Source: Pseudogymnoascus destructans (Eukaryota; Ascomycota; Leotiomycetes; Thelebolales; Thelebolaceae). From it: a stretch of DNA of 64,000 bases. The DNA lies in the NCBI RefSeq assembly GCF_001641265.1, contig NW_020167526.1, positions 620,001-684,000 of the forward strand. Direction: 5' to 3'. Positions 1-10,973 of this stretch are shown here, piece after piece. Position 1 is the stretch's first letter; every line of letters starts with the position of its first letter. The position numbers were made by a program, and so were the translations under genes. The notes under the pieces were generated by a model. That model saw only the letters and a program-made list of their open reading frames with translations. It searched no databases and was not told where the DNA came from.

Positions 1-302
1 TCCTGGAGGGCATGTGCATTCGTGATCCAGGTATCGACTTCTGGCGCACTGTCGCGACTAGTTTTTCGAATCTCATCCTACAAAGTTCGTTAGCCGTTGT
101 TCCCGTAATAGCTTCTACCCCGCCAAAGAGCTCTCCTCGTAACACTAACCTCCAGAGCAGACCTAGCTGCAGTCACGGCTTGCAACGCCAATGCAAGAGC
201 TTCCCCTTCTACATAACTTTTGGAGATTTCTTCATCTCCCGGAAACACTCCGTCGCGGGCGAAGTTGGCAATCGATTGCCCCAAGGCTTTTGGTGCCGCC
301 AT
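1..302 (-). CDS. Zw10/Dsl1-like vesicle-tethering or kinetochore protein, 5' end only
   Basis: Partial gene running off the left edge. Exon 1 is 302-150 (51 codons) and exon 2 is 77 to beyond 1, joined across a 72-bp intron (78-149; donor GTTAGT, GCTAAC branch site, acceptor TAG). The joined start has a LGQSIANFARDGVFPGDEE segment followed by a stretch ending SAPEVDTWITNAHALQ. From memory this pattern is typical of the N-terminus of fungal Zw10 homologues, which belong to the Dsl1 Golgi-to-ER tethering complex and, in animals, to the RZZ kinetochore complex. Only about 77 residues are visible, so the family call rests on N-terminal resemblance. The start at 302 is the only ATG that opens this frame. 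Confidence 0.6.
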
Positions 303-744
303 GCTTTCTTAGAGCTGTCGTCTCAAAATAGGTCCATTAATGAAATCGTAAAGTTATGTCGTAGGTATCATAGCACTCAACCATTCAGAGCAACATAGCT
401 GCAATGGTTTCTTTGGAACTTTGGTTTTTCAAATATATGGAAATCGTTATGGACATGTATGAAGCTTGGATATGGAGCTTGGTCCCGTCGGTACCCCTGT
501 ACCTCGGAATATATTTACTCCGTTCTCTGTTCAAACAGGACAAACACCTTGACCTTGGAAGGCAACATTTCCGAAATTCACTCGAGGCCATCCACAACCA
601 TAATCATTGCCAGCTTCGTCCTTACCAGCACCATCGCTCTCACCCATTCGCAAACACGCGCTCTCCACAGCGAGTCGTGTCTCTACCCCCGCGAACAGCG
701 GCCCGCCACACCCACATCACCATCCTCACGCGCCCACCACCACC
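303..744. other. Divergent intergenic region, Zw10-like gene / spp2
   Basis: Shared 5' region of two divergently transcribed genes. The overlapping short ORFs here have no recognisable content. The part next to spp2 is pyrimidine- and CCACC-rich, as expected of a fungal 5' leader. I see no other gene. Confidence 0.6.
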
Positions 745-1785
745 ATGTCCTCCTCTAACAGCGGCCCCCCCAGCCCCTTCACCATGAAGAAATTCTCCCT
801 CGCCTCCAAGCCGTCGAGCTCGACGCCCTCCTCGCGCCCCTCTTCCACCAAACCTCCCTCCTCCCTCGGCAAACGCCCCCGCCCCCCCCTCCACCACGTC
901 TCTGACTCCGACTCCGACCGCGAGCCCGAACCCGTCGCCGTAACCGCCTTCGGTGCCTCCGGCGCAGAGACGCGCGAGCGACACACGCGCAGCGCGCCCA
1001 TCATCGAGAAACTGCCTAATCGCGACTGGCGTGCTGAGGCCCGGCAGCGAAGGGGTGGGAAGAACGTGCTTCCGCCTGAGGTGCAGGCGCAGCGCGAGGG
1101 GGCGAGGAGGGCTGCTGAGGGGAAAGGGGAGACGGAGGTGCAGGGGGGGGAGGAGATTAAATGGGGGTTGACACTAACATCGAAGGAGGAGAAGGAGAAG
1201 GATGTGGTTGAGGGTGTTGAACCGCCTAGGTCTGCGTCGCCGGAGCCGACGGAGGCGCTGGTGGAGAAGGTGAAGACGGATGATGATCGTGCGCTTGATG
1301 CGCTGTTGGGGCGTTCGGACAAGGTCAAGCGCCCTGATCTTGTTATTGCGTCCACGGAAGACACAACGTATGAGGCTCCTATTAGCGATGGGGATGCATA
1401 CCAGCGCGCCATTGCCGCAGCGCCTGATGCCTCCACGCTTCAGGATTACGAAGACATGCCGGTTGAGGATTTCGGGGCAGCGCTGCTCCGAGGCATGGGT
1501 TGGAAAGGGGAGAAAGTGGCGACGCCAAAGGAGGGGAAGCGGCGGTTAAATCTACTTGGTCTGGGGGCGCGGGAGCTGAAAGGGGCTGAGGAGCTTGGGG
1601 CGTGGGTGCAAAAGAGCGATGTGAAGAGATTGAATACTGGAGCGAGGAAGGAGAGGCGGGAGAAGCCTGGAGAATATCGAGAGAGGGAGGATAAGAAGAG
1701 GAGAGAGCGGGATGAGAGGTATGGTGGAAGAGATGATAGAGATGGGAGGGAGTATAGGGATCGGGATAGGGAGAGGAGGCGCTGA
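745..1785 (+). CDS. spp2: Pre-mRNA-splicing factor Spp2 (G-patch protein)
   Basis: Single-exon gene of 346 codons. Spp2 binds and activates the DEAH-box ATPase Prp2 for the first catalytic step of splicing in the nucleus. The key block is the G-patch-like segment around residues 240-275 (DFGAALLRGMGWKG, then LLGLGARE), the signature of the Spp2/GPKOW family. The N-terminal 60 residues are Ser/Pro-rich; an APIIEKLPNRDWR segment follows, and the C-terminus (about 300-346) is charged and Arg/Asp/Glu-rich. The ATG at 745 is chosen because upstream sequence in the same frame has only a non-ATG start and low-complexity His/Pro codons. Convergent with the next gene. Confidence 0.85.
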   Translation: MSSSNSGPPSPFTMKKFSLASKPSSSTPSSRPSSTKPPSSLGKRPRPPLHHVSDSDSDREPEPVAVTAFGASGAETRERHTRSAPIIEKLPNRDWRAEARQRRGGKNVLPPEVQAQREGARRAAEGKGETEVQGGEEIKWGLTLTSKEEKEKDVVEGVEPPRSASPEPTEALVEKVKTDDDRALDALLGRSDKVKRPDLVIASTEDTTYEAPISDGDAYQRAIAAAPDASTLQDYEDMPVEDFGAALLRGMGWKGEKVATPKEGKRRLNLLGLGARELKGAEELGAWVQKSDVKRLNTGARKERREKPGEYREREDKKRRERDERYGGRDDRDGREYRDRDRERRR

Positions 1786-2351
1786 GAACTGCTGCCGGGG
1801 TTGGATAGAGGCGGGAGGGAGCACTGTGAGTATCATTCCGGGAGATATGGAAGAACATCGTCAACCGTAGCGCACGAGCAACGAAAACAAAATGATACCA
1901 GACACTAGACTTATTATATAGATTGGTCGCTAAAATACAAAACTCGAGACTCAAATAACTCCAACGGTCTAAGCTGCTCATGTGCTTCCATTCAACTATG
2001 ATATATACACTCTCCAAACCCCCCCTGCCATACAATCATTAAGCCACCATTTTTCCTCCGCGTGTCCGCGCAATCTACCCATAACAGAGCGACCAAACCA
2101 ACCGCCAAATAAATCTAACCACGCCGTTAGGACAGAAAAAGCTCCTCCGCCACCCGGCCCAAACAGATAGGGGAAAGGGGCCCAGCGAGGTAATGCATGT
2201 AGACGAACTCCATGACTTCCCCCGATTACAATGAATGCGTTTGTGCAACTCGTAAGATTTCAATCCACTCCCTCCAACCCTTCTCACCCTCCTCTTCAAG
2301 ATACATGCCTTCGCATTCCCTAAACTCTCTTTCTTATCAACCGCTCAGAGC
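1786..2351. other. Convergent 3' intergenic region, spp2 / Csi2-like gene
   Basis: Downstream regions of two convergent genes, AT-richer than the flanking coding DNA. Short ORFs are present but unconvincing. I see no RNA gene or repeat. Confidence 0.6.
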
Positions 2352-3530
2352 TTACCTTGCGGGTCCCTGATAATTCGGGTGATTCACTGGATAATGTCCC
2401 GGGGCAGCCCCAGCCTCATCAAACAGATCCTCAAGGTAGGCACTCGGCGCCCTCCCGCCAGGTCTCTGCGTCAGATCCAACGTGCTCGTGCTCAAATGCA
2501 TGCCGTGTTGGGGCCCCGGGCTTAGCGCCGGTCCTACACGTGGACTATCTGGCGGCGTAGTGCCGAGACTCTGCGCGCGTGCGTATCCCTTCGCCTGAGG
2601 TCCAAGATTCGACAACGAGATTGCCTCGCGAGCAGTGAGTCTGCTGCCGCCCAGGTGTGCCATGCCAGATCCGTTTCCGGGTGCTGATGCACCGGCGGCG
2701 TAGTAGCCTGAGGGGAGGTAGCCGGAGTTGCGGTTGCCGGGGTTGAGCATGCTAGAGCCACCGGCGGTGGGAGAGAAGAAGAGAGATTGGCCAGGGGCGG
2801 CGCCGCTTGATGTTGTGGGCCGCGTTGGCTTGGGGCTCTTGCGGAGATTGGCGAGGGAGAGGGTCGAATCGCGGTCAGAGTATCTGTTGTATACCGGTGC
2901 GGCGGGTGGGCGCAAGTTGAGAAGGGCCTTGGTGTCTTGAACGTTGTTCCCCTTGGCAGCGCGCTTTACGGAACGCTTCAGAGCCCACACTGTGAGGCCG
3001 CGCCACAAGACGACGGCTAGAGCGAGGAAACCAAGGATGGCACCCACGACGATGAAGACCGTGCCGGCAGGGAGCTTGGACACCTGCATATAGGGTGCGT
3101 TGAGTGTCGCAGGAACTTGTGCTACGGGAATCTTGTAACCACCTGGAATCTGGGGCAGGTCTGTCGCCGCAGGGGCACTATCACCCGCGGACGAGGCGTC
3201 TGTGATGGTGCTCTGGGGAACCTTGACATCATTTGTGCCGGTACTGCCTCCTGTTATGGCCGCACCAGCATCTGATGTTGGGGTCGGTGTGGGAGTGTTG
3301 TTGTTTCCTGTTTCTGAGGGTTTGTTGGTATTGCCTTTTGTCGGCGCCGTTGTCTGGTCTGGGGTGTTGTTCTTGGTCTCGCTAGTTTTAGCCGCATCAG
3401 TCTTTGCGGCGTCTGTTTTCCCAGTATCCGCCGCCGTATCTGACTTTTGGTTCTGGGCGTATGCGGTTGATGATACCAACAACGTCGACAGTAGGGCTAT
3501 AGCCACTTGTCGTCCACGAAACAGTTGCAT
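2352..3530 (-). CDS. csi2: Csi2-like single-pass membrane/cell-surface protein
   Basis: Single-exon reading of 392 codons. Residues 1-25 form a signal peptide (basic start, hydrophobic core, TAYA|Q cleavage-like site). A Thr/Ser/Asn-rich extracellular stalk follows (about 26-150), then a PYMQVSKLPAGTV block, one transmembrane helix (about 158-184) and a basic, Ser/Pro-rich cytoplasmic tail with a DSTLSLANLRKSPKP segment. The layout and the juxtamembrane block resemble fungal Csi2 proteins, which have been linked to chitin synthase Chs3 and cell-wall formation; the molecular role is not established. The stop TAA lies inside a good donor signal (AAG|GTAAGC), so a small further 3' exon is possible. 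The name is moderately sure; the topology is clear. Confidence 0.6.
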   Translation of the reverse strand: MQLFRGRQVAIALLSTLLVSSTAYAQNQKSDTAADTGKTDAAKTDAAKTSETKNNTPDQTTAPTKGNTNKPSETGNNNTPTPTPTSDAGAAITGGSTGTNDVKVPQSTITDASSAGDSAPAATDLPQIPGGYKIPVAQVPATLNAPYMQVSKLPAGTVFIVVGAILGFLALAVVLWRGLTVWALKRSVKRAAKGNNVQDTKALLNLRPPAAPVYNRYSDRDSTLSLANLRKSPKPTRPTTSSGAAPGQSLFFSPTAGGSSMLNPGNRNSGYLPSGYYAAGASAPGNGSGMAHLGGSRLTAREAISLSNLGPQAKGYARAQSLGTTPPDSPRVGPALSPGPQHGMHLSTSTLDLTQRPGGRAPSAYLEDLFDEAGAAPGHYPVNHPNYQGPAR

Positions 3531-4268
3531 GGCCGTGTATATTCCGTAAAGGAAGTCCGATTGCTATCCAATATGCAAATAGAGGTCGTTGTAGACCACG
3601 GAAACGTCTGGGCTTGTGTTGTTGTCGCCTCGACTCGGGGCCTTTGCGGTCTTTGGTCTGTAGGTGGGGGCTGTGTTGTCGTTGGCGACGGCAATAAGGG
3701 GCCTGGCCGCTGGGCAGGTAATCGTCGCGATCGAGCGCCAGCGTCACAGATGTCAATGCCTTCGATGAATGTCTTCTGTCGATCGATGAGGCATTCCAGG
3801 TGTCTCGGTCACTTAAGGGGTTGACGCAGCGGTTTCAAGGCGTGGGTAATACAGGGCGAATGTAAATAGATCAAGACGTTGAAAAGTAACGAGCGTCGGA
3901 GAGATACAAGGGATAGAGTATGCGCTATTCAATATAGTCGACTGGACATAAGGCGAAAGTGAAGTTATTGATCGAGGTGAGAGGGTGAGCGAAAGGATGA
4001 AAACTTGGATAAGTTGGCGTTGGTCCCCTGTCTTGGATGGGAATACTTGTGCCTCAGAAGCAAGTACGGCGTACCCGCTATTTTTAGTGTGAGGGTGACA
4101 CTTTAGCGTTGGCAACACAAGAAAAAGAATCTACAGTATCACTCTCCCCCATGTCGCTAACTTATCGGCCTCACTATCGCGATTAAGAAATATTGAAAAC
4201 GTCTATCCACACTCCAACACCACCACCACCTATACGCTCCTTCCTTCACCCCGCACACACAATCCACC
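3531..4268. other. Divergent intergenic region, Csi2-like gene / fcf1
   Basis: Upstream DNA of two divergent genes. Several overlapping short ORFs on both strands show no conserved motif. The stretch next to fcf1 carries a CACCACCACC-rich leader. Confidence 0.6.
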
Positions 4269-4960
4269 ATGGGCGTCGCAAAGAAAACCCGCAAGTTCGG
4301 CCAGGTAGGTCTTCTCTCCAGCTCCTCAGCAAACCAATTTGTCTAACAGTCCGTAGGTCAAGCGCCTCATCGGCCAACGCGATGCGCGCCTCAAGAAGAA
4401 CGTCGACGCCGCTGCCGAAGGCCAAAAGAAGAAGGAAGTCGCCGTCGTTCGCCAGATTCCCCAGGTCTCCTCGGCCCTCTTCTTCCAGTACAATACCGCC
4501 CTCGTACCGCCCTACTCTGTTCTCGTCGATACCAATTTCTTATCGCATACCGTCCAGCGCAAGCTGCCGTTGCTCGAGTCTATGATGGACACGCTCTACG
4601 CGAAGTGTACGCCTATAATTACATCTTGCGTGATGGCTGAGCTTGAGAAGCTGGGACCGAAGTACAGGATTGCGCTGCGGATAGCGAGGGATGAGAGGTG
4701 GGAGAGGCTTCAGTGCGATCATAAGGGCGTGTATGCGGATGACTGCATCGTGGATCGTGTGATGAAGAACAAGGTTTATATTGTGGCAACGAACGATTTG
4801 GACCTTAAGCGGAGGAGTAAGAAGAGCCCCCATACCCTAAACACTGCTGGCAGAATGATACTGATACATAGCAGTAAGGAAGATTCCCGGTGTCCCGATT
4901 ATGAGCGTGGCGAGAGGAAAGTATGTCATTGAGAGGTTGCCCGACGCACCAGAGAAATAG
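4269..4960 (+). CDS. fcf1: rRNA-processing PIN-domain protein Fcf1/Utp24
   Basis: Three exons: 4269-4304, 4357-4816 and 4875-4960, giving 193 residues, the usual Fcf1 length. Introns are 52 and 58 bp (GTAGGT...TAG; GTAAGA...CAG). Fcf1/Utp24 is the small-subunit processome endonuclease that cuts pre-18S rRNA at sites A1 and A2 in the nucleolus. The sequence starts MGVAKKTRKFGQ and VKRLIGQRDARLKKN, then has the PIN core with SVLVDTNFL, CVMAELEKLG, DDCIVDRV and ATNDLDLKRR, which supply the acidic metal ligands. It ends with the highly conserved IPGVPIMSVARGKYVIERLP tail. The last exon was needed to recover this tail and closes in frame. Confidence 0.95.
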
Positions 4961-5317
4961 AGGAATGCAAGAACGAAGGATGGGATACGATTTTCAAAGG
5001 CTATGTTTACAGGCATAGCGTACGGAGTTTTTGGGCGTTGAAAAGGGCCATGGTTACACCCTGAACGACATCAGGGAGATTAGGGGAACAGCATCTATTG
5101 ACTGTAAAAATGGAAAATATAATCAATCACAAGACATCAGTAGTTCCTCGCCCTGCTGTCAAACATGGAGTAGATCAGACGCTTGCAGATCTCATATTGT
5201 AATTCTAGGAATCCCACCAACTCCGAGCAAGCACATACGGCCGCTGCTTCAAAAACTAAGAATACAACTCGCTCTTGTACACATGGTATACCACATTCCC
5301 ATAAATTAAGTCTCACT
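4961..5317. other. Convergent 3' intergenic region, fcf1 / big1
   Basis: About 360 bp between the ends of two convergent genes. I see no gene or repeat; the small ORFs on both strands are unsupported. Confidence 0.6.
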
Positions 5318-6427
5318 CTACTGCACCTTCTTCTGTGCCGCAGGGCCCATCTCCTTCTCGAACGCGGCGTAAGACACCTCCAGACCAGCGATACCCCTAA
5401 TACCCACAGAGAGGATAGCCACAAGGAGGAGCGTCACCATTAGTCCCATGAAAATTCCTATATGTATTTAGCTGCAGTCCCTCAAAGAGAATGGGTAAAT
5501 TCATACCTGGTGTAAAGAATTGGTATTTCTCGAAAAGCGGCCTCCTGTCCACCGTCTTGCCGCCATCTGAGCGACGCATAGCCCCTGTCTGTCGCTTGAT
5601 CTCTGAATGCAGCGGCTCCTGGAACTCAGACTCGTAGTTGGGGACATCGGATACACTGTCGTGCACGACGGGAGCGGGGGTCTTGGAGTTTACCGGTGTC
5701 GTGGCAAAGAGAACGGCGTAGCTACGTCCCTTTAACTGGGCCAGCAACTCTTGCAAAATGACATCTGAACACATCAGTGAGTGAATTTCAACGAAGCGCA
5801 AAAGGGTACCAACCGTGATACGCAAGCTGGCGAACACGCTGTGCCGGTTCATCCGACAGCGGTCGCAGGTCCATCCTAATCCCCACGGTTGCTGATTCCT
5901 TGTCTGATACTGGAATGAAGTCGATCTTCGCAACACCGTCTTCGCCATAAGCTTCCGCCTTTTGGAACCCAAAGCCGCACGAAGCCTCCACGGCTGTTTG
6001 CAGCCCATCCACATCCACGGCTCCTACAACCTCCGCTACGTTGAGGCCAACATATACCGGCCCATCGTCAACGCTGCTCTTCAGTGCCTTGCGCAGGTGG
6101 GGCGCAGTTGTCTTGCTGCTGTAGTCGGCGGCATTGGCGTCGGGTTGGACGATGATGAGGAGGGTCTCGACGGGTAGGCAAACCAAGCTGTTAACAAGGG
6201 AAGTCGTCACCGCGCTTGCAGAGTCGAGCTGGTTGAGGTCGGATAGGCGTTCTGTTTGGCCTGCTTCTTGAGAAGCCCAGATGCTGCGTTTGGTTAGTTG
6301 GAGATGGGCAAAACCGTGTTGGATATACGCACTCTTGGTTCGAGAAGAGGAGGAATGGCGAGGTATCTTTAAAGGCGCTCGCTGCAGCTATGCAAGCCGC
6401 AATCGTTCCAGCTGTAGAGAAGCGCAT
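5318..6427 (-). CDS. big1: Big1-type ER membrane protein (V-ATPase S1/Voa1-like transmembrane domain)
   Basis: Four exons on the minus strand: 6427-6333, 6283-5814, 5764-5507 and 5457-5318. All three introns are 49 bp and the total is 320 residues. Residues 1-18 are a signal peptide, followed by a luminal domain starting FKDTSPFLLFS. The C-terminus carries FEKYQFFTPGIFMGL, a transmembrane helix (about 275-298), then LEVSYAAFEKEMGP, the characteristic end of Big1 and of the V-ATPase S1/Voa1 family. Big1 is needed for beta-1,6-glucan synthesis in yeast and is related to V-ATPase assembly factors; here it probably acts in the ER. The start is placed at the ATG opening the signal peptide; an in-frame ATG 16 codons upstream (6475) would bury it. 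Divergent from rrp17 across 218 bp. Confidence 0.85.
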
Positions 6428-6645
6428 TCTGGTGGCTGTGTCTTGTAGCTTCTCTACCTCCGTTGAAGCATCCAAAGACCCATGATAGGCACATACGTCT
6501 GGAGGTGTCTAGTGTCACCCTAATATCTCAGGCCGCCACCAAAGCTTATCGGTTGGTCCCCAGAATCGAGAAATTATGGATAGATACAAGACGAGATAGG
6601 ACCATGAAAATAAATTTATAAATCAACCACCAATATATTGCCATA

Positions 6646-7378
6646 ATGTCATCAGAGCATTTCGTCGTGCCGAGGCCGAAAAAGTCGACGTTACCGCCGC
6701 AACCAAAGAAAAGAAAGAGAAATGCTGCAATCGAGGAGATCAGTTTCGACGTCGATGCCAGAGCAGACTATCTGACCGGTTTCCACAAGCGCAAGGTGGA
6801 GCGTATGAAGAGGGCGCAGGCAGAGAACGAGAAAAAGGCCAAGGAGGAGCGCATCCTGCAGAGGAAACAGGTAAATACGCTGTCGCCTTCACGTAGAGGA
6901 TGTTTTCTAATGTCCTCAGTTACGAGAAGAACGAACACAAGAGCTGAAAGCGCACGTCGCTGCCGTCGATGCGATATTAGCGGAATCAAAGTCTCCCTTC
7001 TTAGATCATGAGGAATCCGGCGAGGATGGGGAGTGGGATGGCATAAAGGAAGAAGCGCCGGCGGAGCCAATCAATCACGAAGAAGAATACATTGATGAGG
7101 ATCGGTTTACGACGGTGACTGTGGAGGAGGTAGGCGTGTCAAAAGATGGATTACATACAGCAGCAGAGGATGAGGAGGCAGAGTTAGAGGGGAGGAAGAA
7201 GACAGCGGAGGCGGCCAAGGCGGCGAAGTTTGCAAAGGCAAATCCCAAGAAGCAGTGGCCGAAGAAGGATAAAAAGAAGCCGTTCAGGTACGAGTCTAAG
7301 ATCGAGCGGAAGATTGGCAGGGCGAAACAGAAGTCTTCGAATAAGAAGCAGGCGAGCGCTAGGAGAGGCGACGATTAA
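6646..7378 (+). CDS. rrp17: Ribosomal RNA-processing protein Rrp17 (Nop25/NOL12 family)
   Basis: Two exons, 6646-6870 and 6920-7378, with a 49-bp intron, giving 227 residues, close to yeast Rrp17 (235). Rrp17 is a nucleolar exonuclease-associated factor for 5' processing of 5.8S/25S rRNA in pre-60S particles. Visible family features are an N-terminal basic block, the EISFDVDARADYLTGFHKRK segment (Nop25 core), a long Lys/Glu-rich helix continuing across the splice junction (RILQRKQ|LREERTQELKAHV), an acidic centre with DRFTTVTVEEV, and a strongly basic tail with KPFRYESKIERK. Splice signals are GTAAAT...CAG. Part of a local run of ribosome-biogenesis genes with fcf1, mak11 and trm112. Confidence 0.9.
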
Positions 7379-7617
7379 GAGTCACGACACGAATAATATC
7401 ATAGTTTTGGAAACGTGATATCTGTTTTAAGTGGCCTGTGATTACAGGAAGAAGCTCGTCCACCCCAAACAGCAGTAACAGGAACTTCTATGGCGGACAG
7501 TCGTAAAGACATAAGCGATATGAGGAATAACGGTGTGAACCGCCGGGTGATTACTGCCTAAACTGAAATCGCAATGTGACGCGCGTAAAACGGGAAGGTA
7601 GGTCGTGGCCCTTGATA

Positions 7618-8331
7618 CTAGATTTGGCCAATCTCGTCCTGGAAGTCCTTCAGCTCTTTCTGTACCTTGGCGTACTTCTCAGCCATCTCCTCGTATTTCG
7701 CCTCCCATGAGTCTCTGTCGTTCTCGAGCGCCTTAACCTTGCGCTCGAAGTGGCCAGCCTTGACGTCTGTTTGACGGAGCCTGTAAATTTTATCAGTACT
7801 CTTCCACACCATCAAAATAGGATGCAAAGCGGCTGAGAGGTCTCCAACGTACTTGTCATTTGTCTCGCGCAGGTTCTTGTCTGCCTCCTCTGCCTCCTCC
7901 TCAAGGAGCTGGAGACGGCGCTGCAGGGTCTCGTTCTGGTGGCCGTGTTGGGTGCTCTCCTCAGCTGTAGCCTTGATCTCCTTGTTGTGTGTCTCCAGCT
8001 TCTCTACCTCAGCCTCCAATAAGCCGTTCTTGTGTTGAAGAGATGTGACTTCCTGCTCCTTGGCCAAGTTCTCCTGCTCAAGCGTCTTGACCTTCTCCTG
8101 GAGCTCTTGAGCCTTCGCAGTTGCCTCATCCGCCTCGATGCGGAGAGAGTTCATTTTCTGAGTATTGCATTAGCTAGGTCATATTATAGACGCAGCAAGG
8201 CCAGTGTTGGATGTGCTCGCGCTGATATCTCGTGAGACAATACGAATGTGGTCTCAATGGTGACATGGCGGGGTTCTAGGCGGTAAGGAAACAGACAGGA
8301 GTGGGCAACTCACTTCCTTGATGCGATCCAT
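7618..8331 (-). CDS. TPM1: Tropomyosin
   Basis: Three exons on the minus strand: 8331-8314 (only MDRIKE), 8157-7853 and 7780-7618, with introns of 156 and 72 bp. The product is exactly 161 residues, the length of fission-yeast Cdc8. It is an uninterrupted heptad coiled coil (KMNSLRIEADEATAKAQELQ..., KALENDRDSWEAKYEEM...), with no other domain. Fungal tropomyosin stabilises formin-made actin cables and the contractile ring and guides myosin. The tiny first exon was identified from the ATG, the GTGAGT donor and the conserved fungal start sequence. Divergent from the securin-like gene. Confidence 0.93.
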
Positions 8332-8708
8332 GGTGGCTGGTTTTTTGGAAGTTCGCGGGGAGTTGAAGTAGAGATGGTCAGGTATGAAATTTCAAATGTA
8401 AGAGCGGAAAGGTAGTTATCGTAAGGTTCAGGTGGTGATGTTGGATGAGGGGGTTGAGTATCGCAACCGAAAGAGCTGCTGATTAGCCAACAGGGGTTGC
8501 CCCTACTAATTTTGGGAGGCACATCGTTGTTGCCATGTCAACCCCACATAAGGAAAACAAGCCTTGGCTGGTCCCCATTCAGGTTACGACAACCTCATCA
8601 ACCACCTCATTAAACTACCGAGATACCTTATACTTGCACAAAATTGTCTCTCATCGCCATGACATTTACACTATAAGCAATTCTCCATTGAGCAGCAAAC
8701 CATTCACA
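8332..8708. other. Divergent intergenic region, tropomyosin / securin-like gene
   Basis: Shared upstream region of two divergent genes, about 380 bp. An open frame running from 8535 into the securin-like start has no conserved content before 8709 and is taken as leader. No other feature seen. Confidence 0.55.
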
Positions 8709-10109
8709 ATGTTAGCAGCTCGGGACCAGGAGAATCTGGTCCATGGCCAGCAAGCTCTGGCTGCTTCGAAGCCACTGAACCAAGGCACAAGAGCTGCACC
8801 ACCGAAGACCCCAGGGAACAGATACCCCAGGACGCCACTCAAGATACCTCTGCACGACGAAAATGCGCCGACGGGCTTCGGAAAGAAGAGTGTCCTTCAA
8901 ACGAAGGGCAAGGGCAATGAGAACCTAGTTACTGGCGGGAAGAAGGGCACAGGTCTCGACAAGAATGCCTTCATAACTCCAATGGGTACGATACGGAAAT
9001 GCTGACCGTATGGATTTATTGCTGACCATAAAATAGGTCCTCGGACTCGCGCACCCCTTGGGATGAAGACGACAAACGCAAAGGCGAAGGCGTTTCAAAC
9101 TCCAGCCAGAGCTGAGATAGACAAAGGTCCCGAGAAGACTCAGATCAGGCCAACGAGCACTCGACCATTAAGGCAAAAGATTAGCCACGTCGATACTATC
9201 AAATTGGAAATCCACGGTGACGAGCCAGACCCATTGGGTGAACGAGAGGTCGAATACTGCCCACCTAAATCTAAAGACCTTCCCTACGAGAACGAAGACT
9301 TCCCCAACGGACACCTGGACTACAGCATCGTGAAGCGAGAGAATCAGAGAAAGGACTTCCACACACGCTACTACAACCCCGTGGATGCAAATGGTGTATC
9401 TAAAGGAGAGAGGGAGTTCGAAGAGGAGCTCGCTAGATCGTTGAAGGCGACTGATGATAAGATCCTCAAAGCAGTCGAGGAGGACCCCTGTGTTGTCCAC
9501 GACGTCCCAGAGACATTTCCCAAAGTTCAACGCAAGAAACCCACCGAAGAACGCCGTGAAGTCTCCGCCCAGCTCCCACCAAACGCATCTGCATTGCCCA
9601 GCAGAGGCCCAGCAACGCTTACATCCCGCCGCGCCGCATCCGCCCTCGCATTGGCACCAAAGCACACCACTACCTCAACAAAGCCATCTCGTCCTCTCCC
9701 CCTAACCAAGAAGCCCGCGCCATTCCTCCTCTGCGGCTCCAACCCGCCACTCCCTGCCATCCAGCCTTCAACGATGCGCAACGCGTCTGCCAGCGCCGCC
9801 TCGCGCAGCACCATGGGCTACAAGAAGGGCCGTTTCGCGTCAACAGCACTGTCCAATGGCACCGTGTCTACAGTGCCTTCAACACCAGTGCGCTCGCTGA
9901 GCAATCTGTCAGCTGTCTCAGATAAGACGATCACGCCTGCGCGTTATGGAGCGAAGCGAGAAGAAGAGAGCAGCAGGTTGGGATTTCTGGGAGCTTTCGA
10001 TATCAATGATGATGATCTGGGCTTTGGGGCTAATTCGGGGCTACCAGAGTGTATGAGGGGTGAGGCGGAGGAAGAAGAAGAGGAGTTCGTGATGACCTTG
10101 AATTTGTAA
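8709..10109 (+). CDS. Securin-like protein (candidate Cut2/Pds1)
   Basis: Two exons, 8709-8985 and 9037-10109, with a 51-bp intron (GTACGA...TAG), giving 449 residues. The N-terminal 110 residues are basic and Gly/Lys-rich and contain NAFITPMGPRTRAPLGMKTT. RAPLGMKTTN (R97, L100, N106) fits a destruction box, and its RAPLG core recalls fission-yeast Cut2. An acidic VEYCPPKSKDLPYE segment follows (compare the EYMPPP region of Cut2), then a disordered Ser/Pro-rich part and an acidic tail. If correct, it would inhibit separase until anaphase and be degraded by the APC/C. No catalytic domain is visible. The family is poorly conserved, so the name is a hypothesis; the gene and its splice join are well supported. 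Confidence 0.5.
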
Positions 10110-10973
10110 GGGGCTATGCATGGCGTAAAGGTATAGGTATGGCAAACAAGGAAATTGTCCTGAGTTGCCGGGGATGAGCTGTATACAATTGCTATCAGTT
10201 TGTCTGAGAACCCGGTTCATGGCTACTCGTATTTTTGTTGTAATAAATGGTATTCATAGCGGGGGGTCCAAGTAGTTCTGTCATCGGATTATGAATAAAA
10301 TATCATGAAAACAAATGGCCCGAAATATGCAACCCTATATATCAAAGGTGCATACACAATGAAAAGGATCGCAAGAGCATCGAATAGATCATTGATAATG
10401 CTGCGGAGGACAGGCGAAGCTCGAAAAGATAGCCAAGGAGGTTATATTTGTGGCCTCTATCATATCTGTGGTATAATCGAGCCCATGTCACCGTTATTGC
10501 AATACTGTCAGCGCTATTCCAGTGCTGTCGTTGCACCCCGCTACCGGCGGAGTTTGCTGTCACCACCATGATCTTGCCGTGAGAGCAAAGTGCTGTGTCT
10601 TGCCCTTTGCCTTGGGTACGCGGGCACTCTCGAAATATATTCCGGCTGAAGCCAAGGAAGCAAACCCATAGCGAGTTCTTAAATAACTTAAATCGGGTGT
10701 GGTGAATGATTGGATTCGGTGTCCTTGCGCCTACCTTTATACACAACGCGAAGTTCATGACTCTCTATGTATATATGGATCCAAGCGGGATCCAACTCTT
10801 CAATATAGCGGTTAGTTTTATAGGAGATTTGTAGGAGATATGTGATGGTTCGAATTAGCTATTATATGCCTCAGACAGGCCGCATATAGGCGCAGCTGGA
10901 TCACAAGCCATAAATAACCACAGATTATATAAACGGCCATCTCTCCGCCTACATAGGTCGGGTATCCTATACA
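10110..10973. other. Convergent 3' intergenic region, securin-like / mak11
   Basis: About 860 bp between convergent genes, AT-rich after 10200. ORFs on both strands (for example 10342-10758) have no family features and I do not call them. No tRNA or clear repeat. Confidence 0.55.

Noticed and set aside
404..787. ORFs across the Zw10/spp2 divergent region
   Set aside because: They overlap each other and the spp2 start, and encode His/Pro low-complexity from a C-rich leader.
10342..10758. 138-codon minus-strand ORF
   Set aside because: Lies in AT-rich convergent intergenic DNA, with no conserved features or splice partners.
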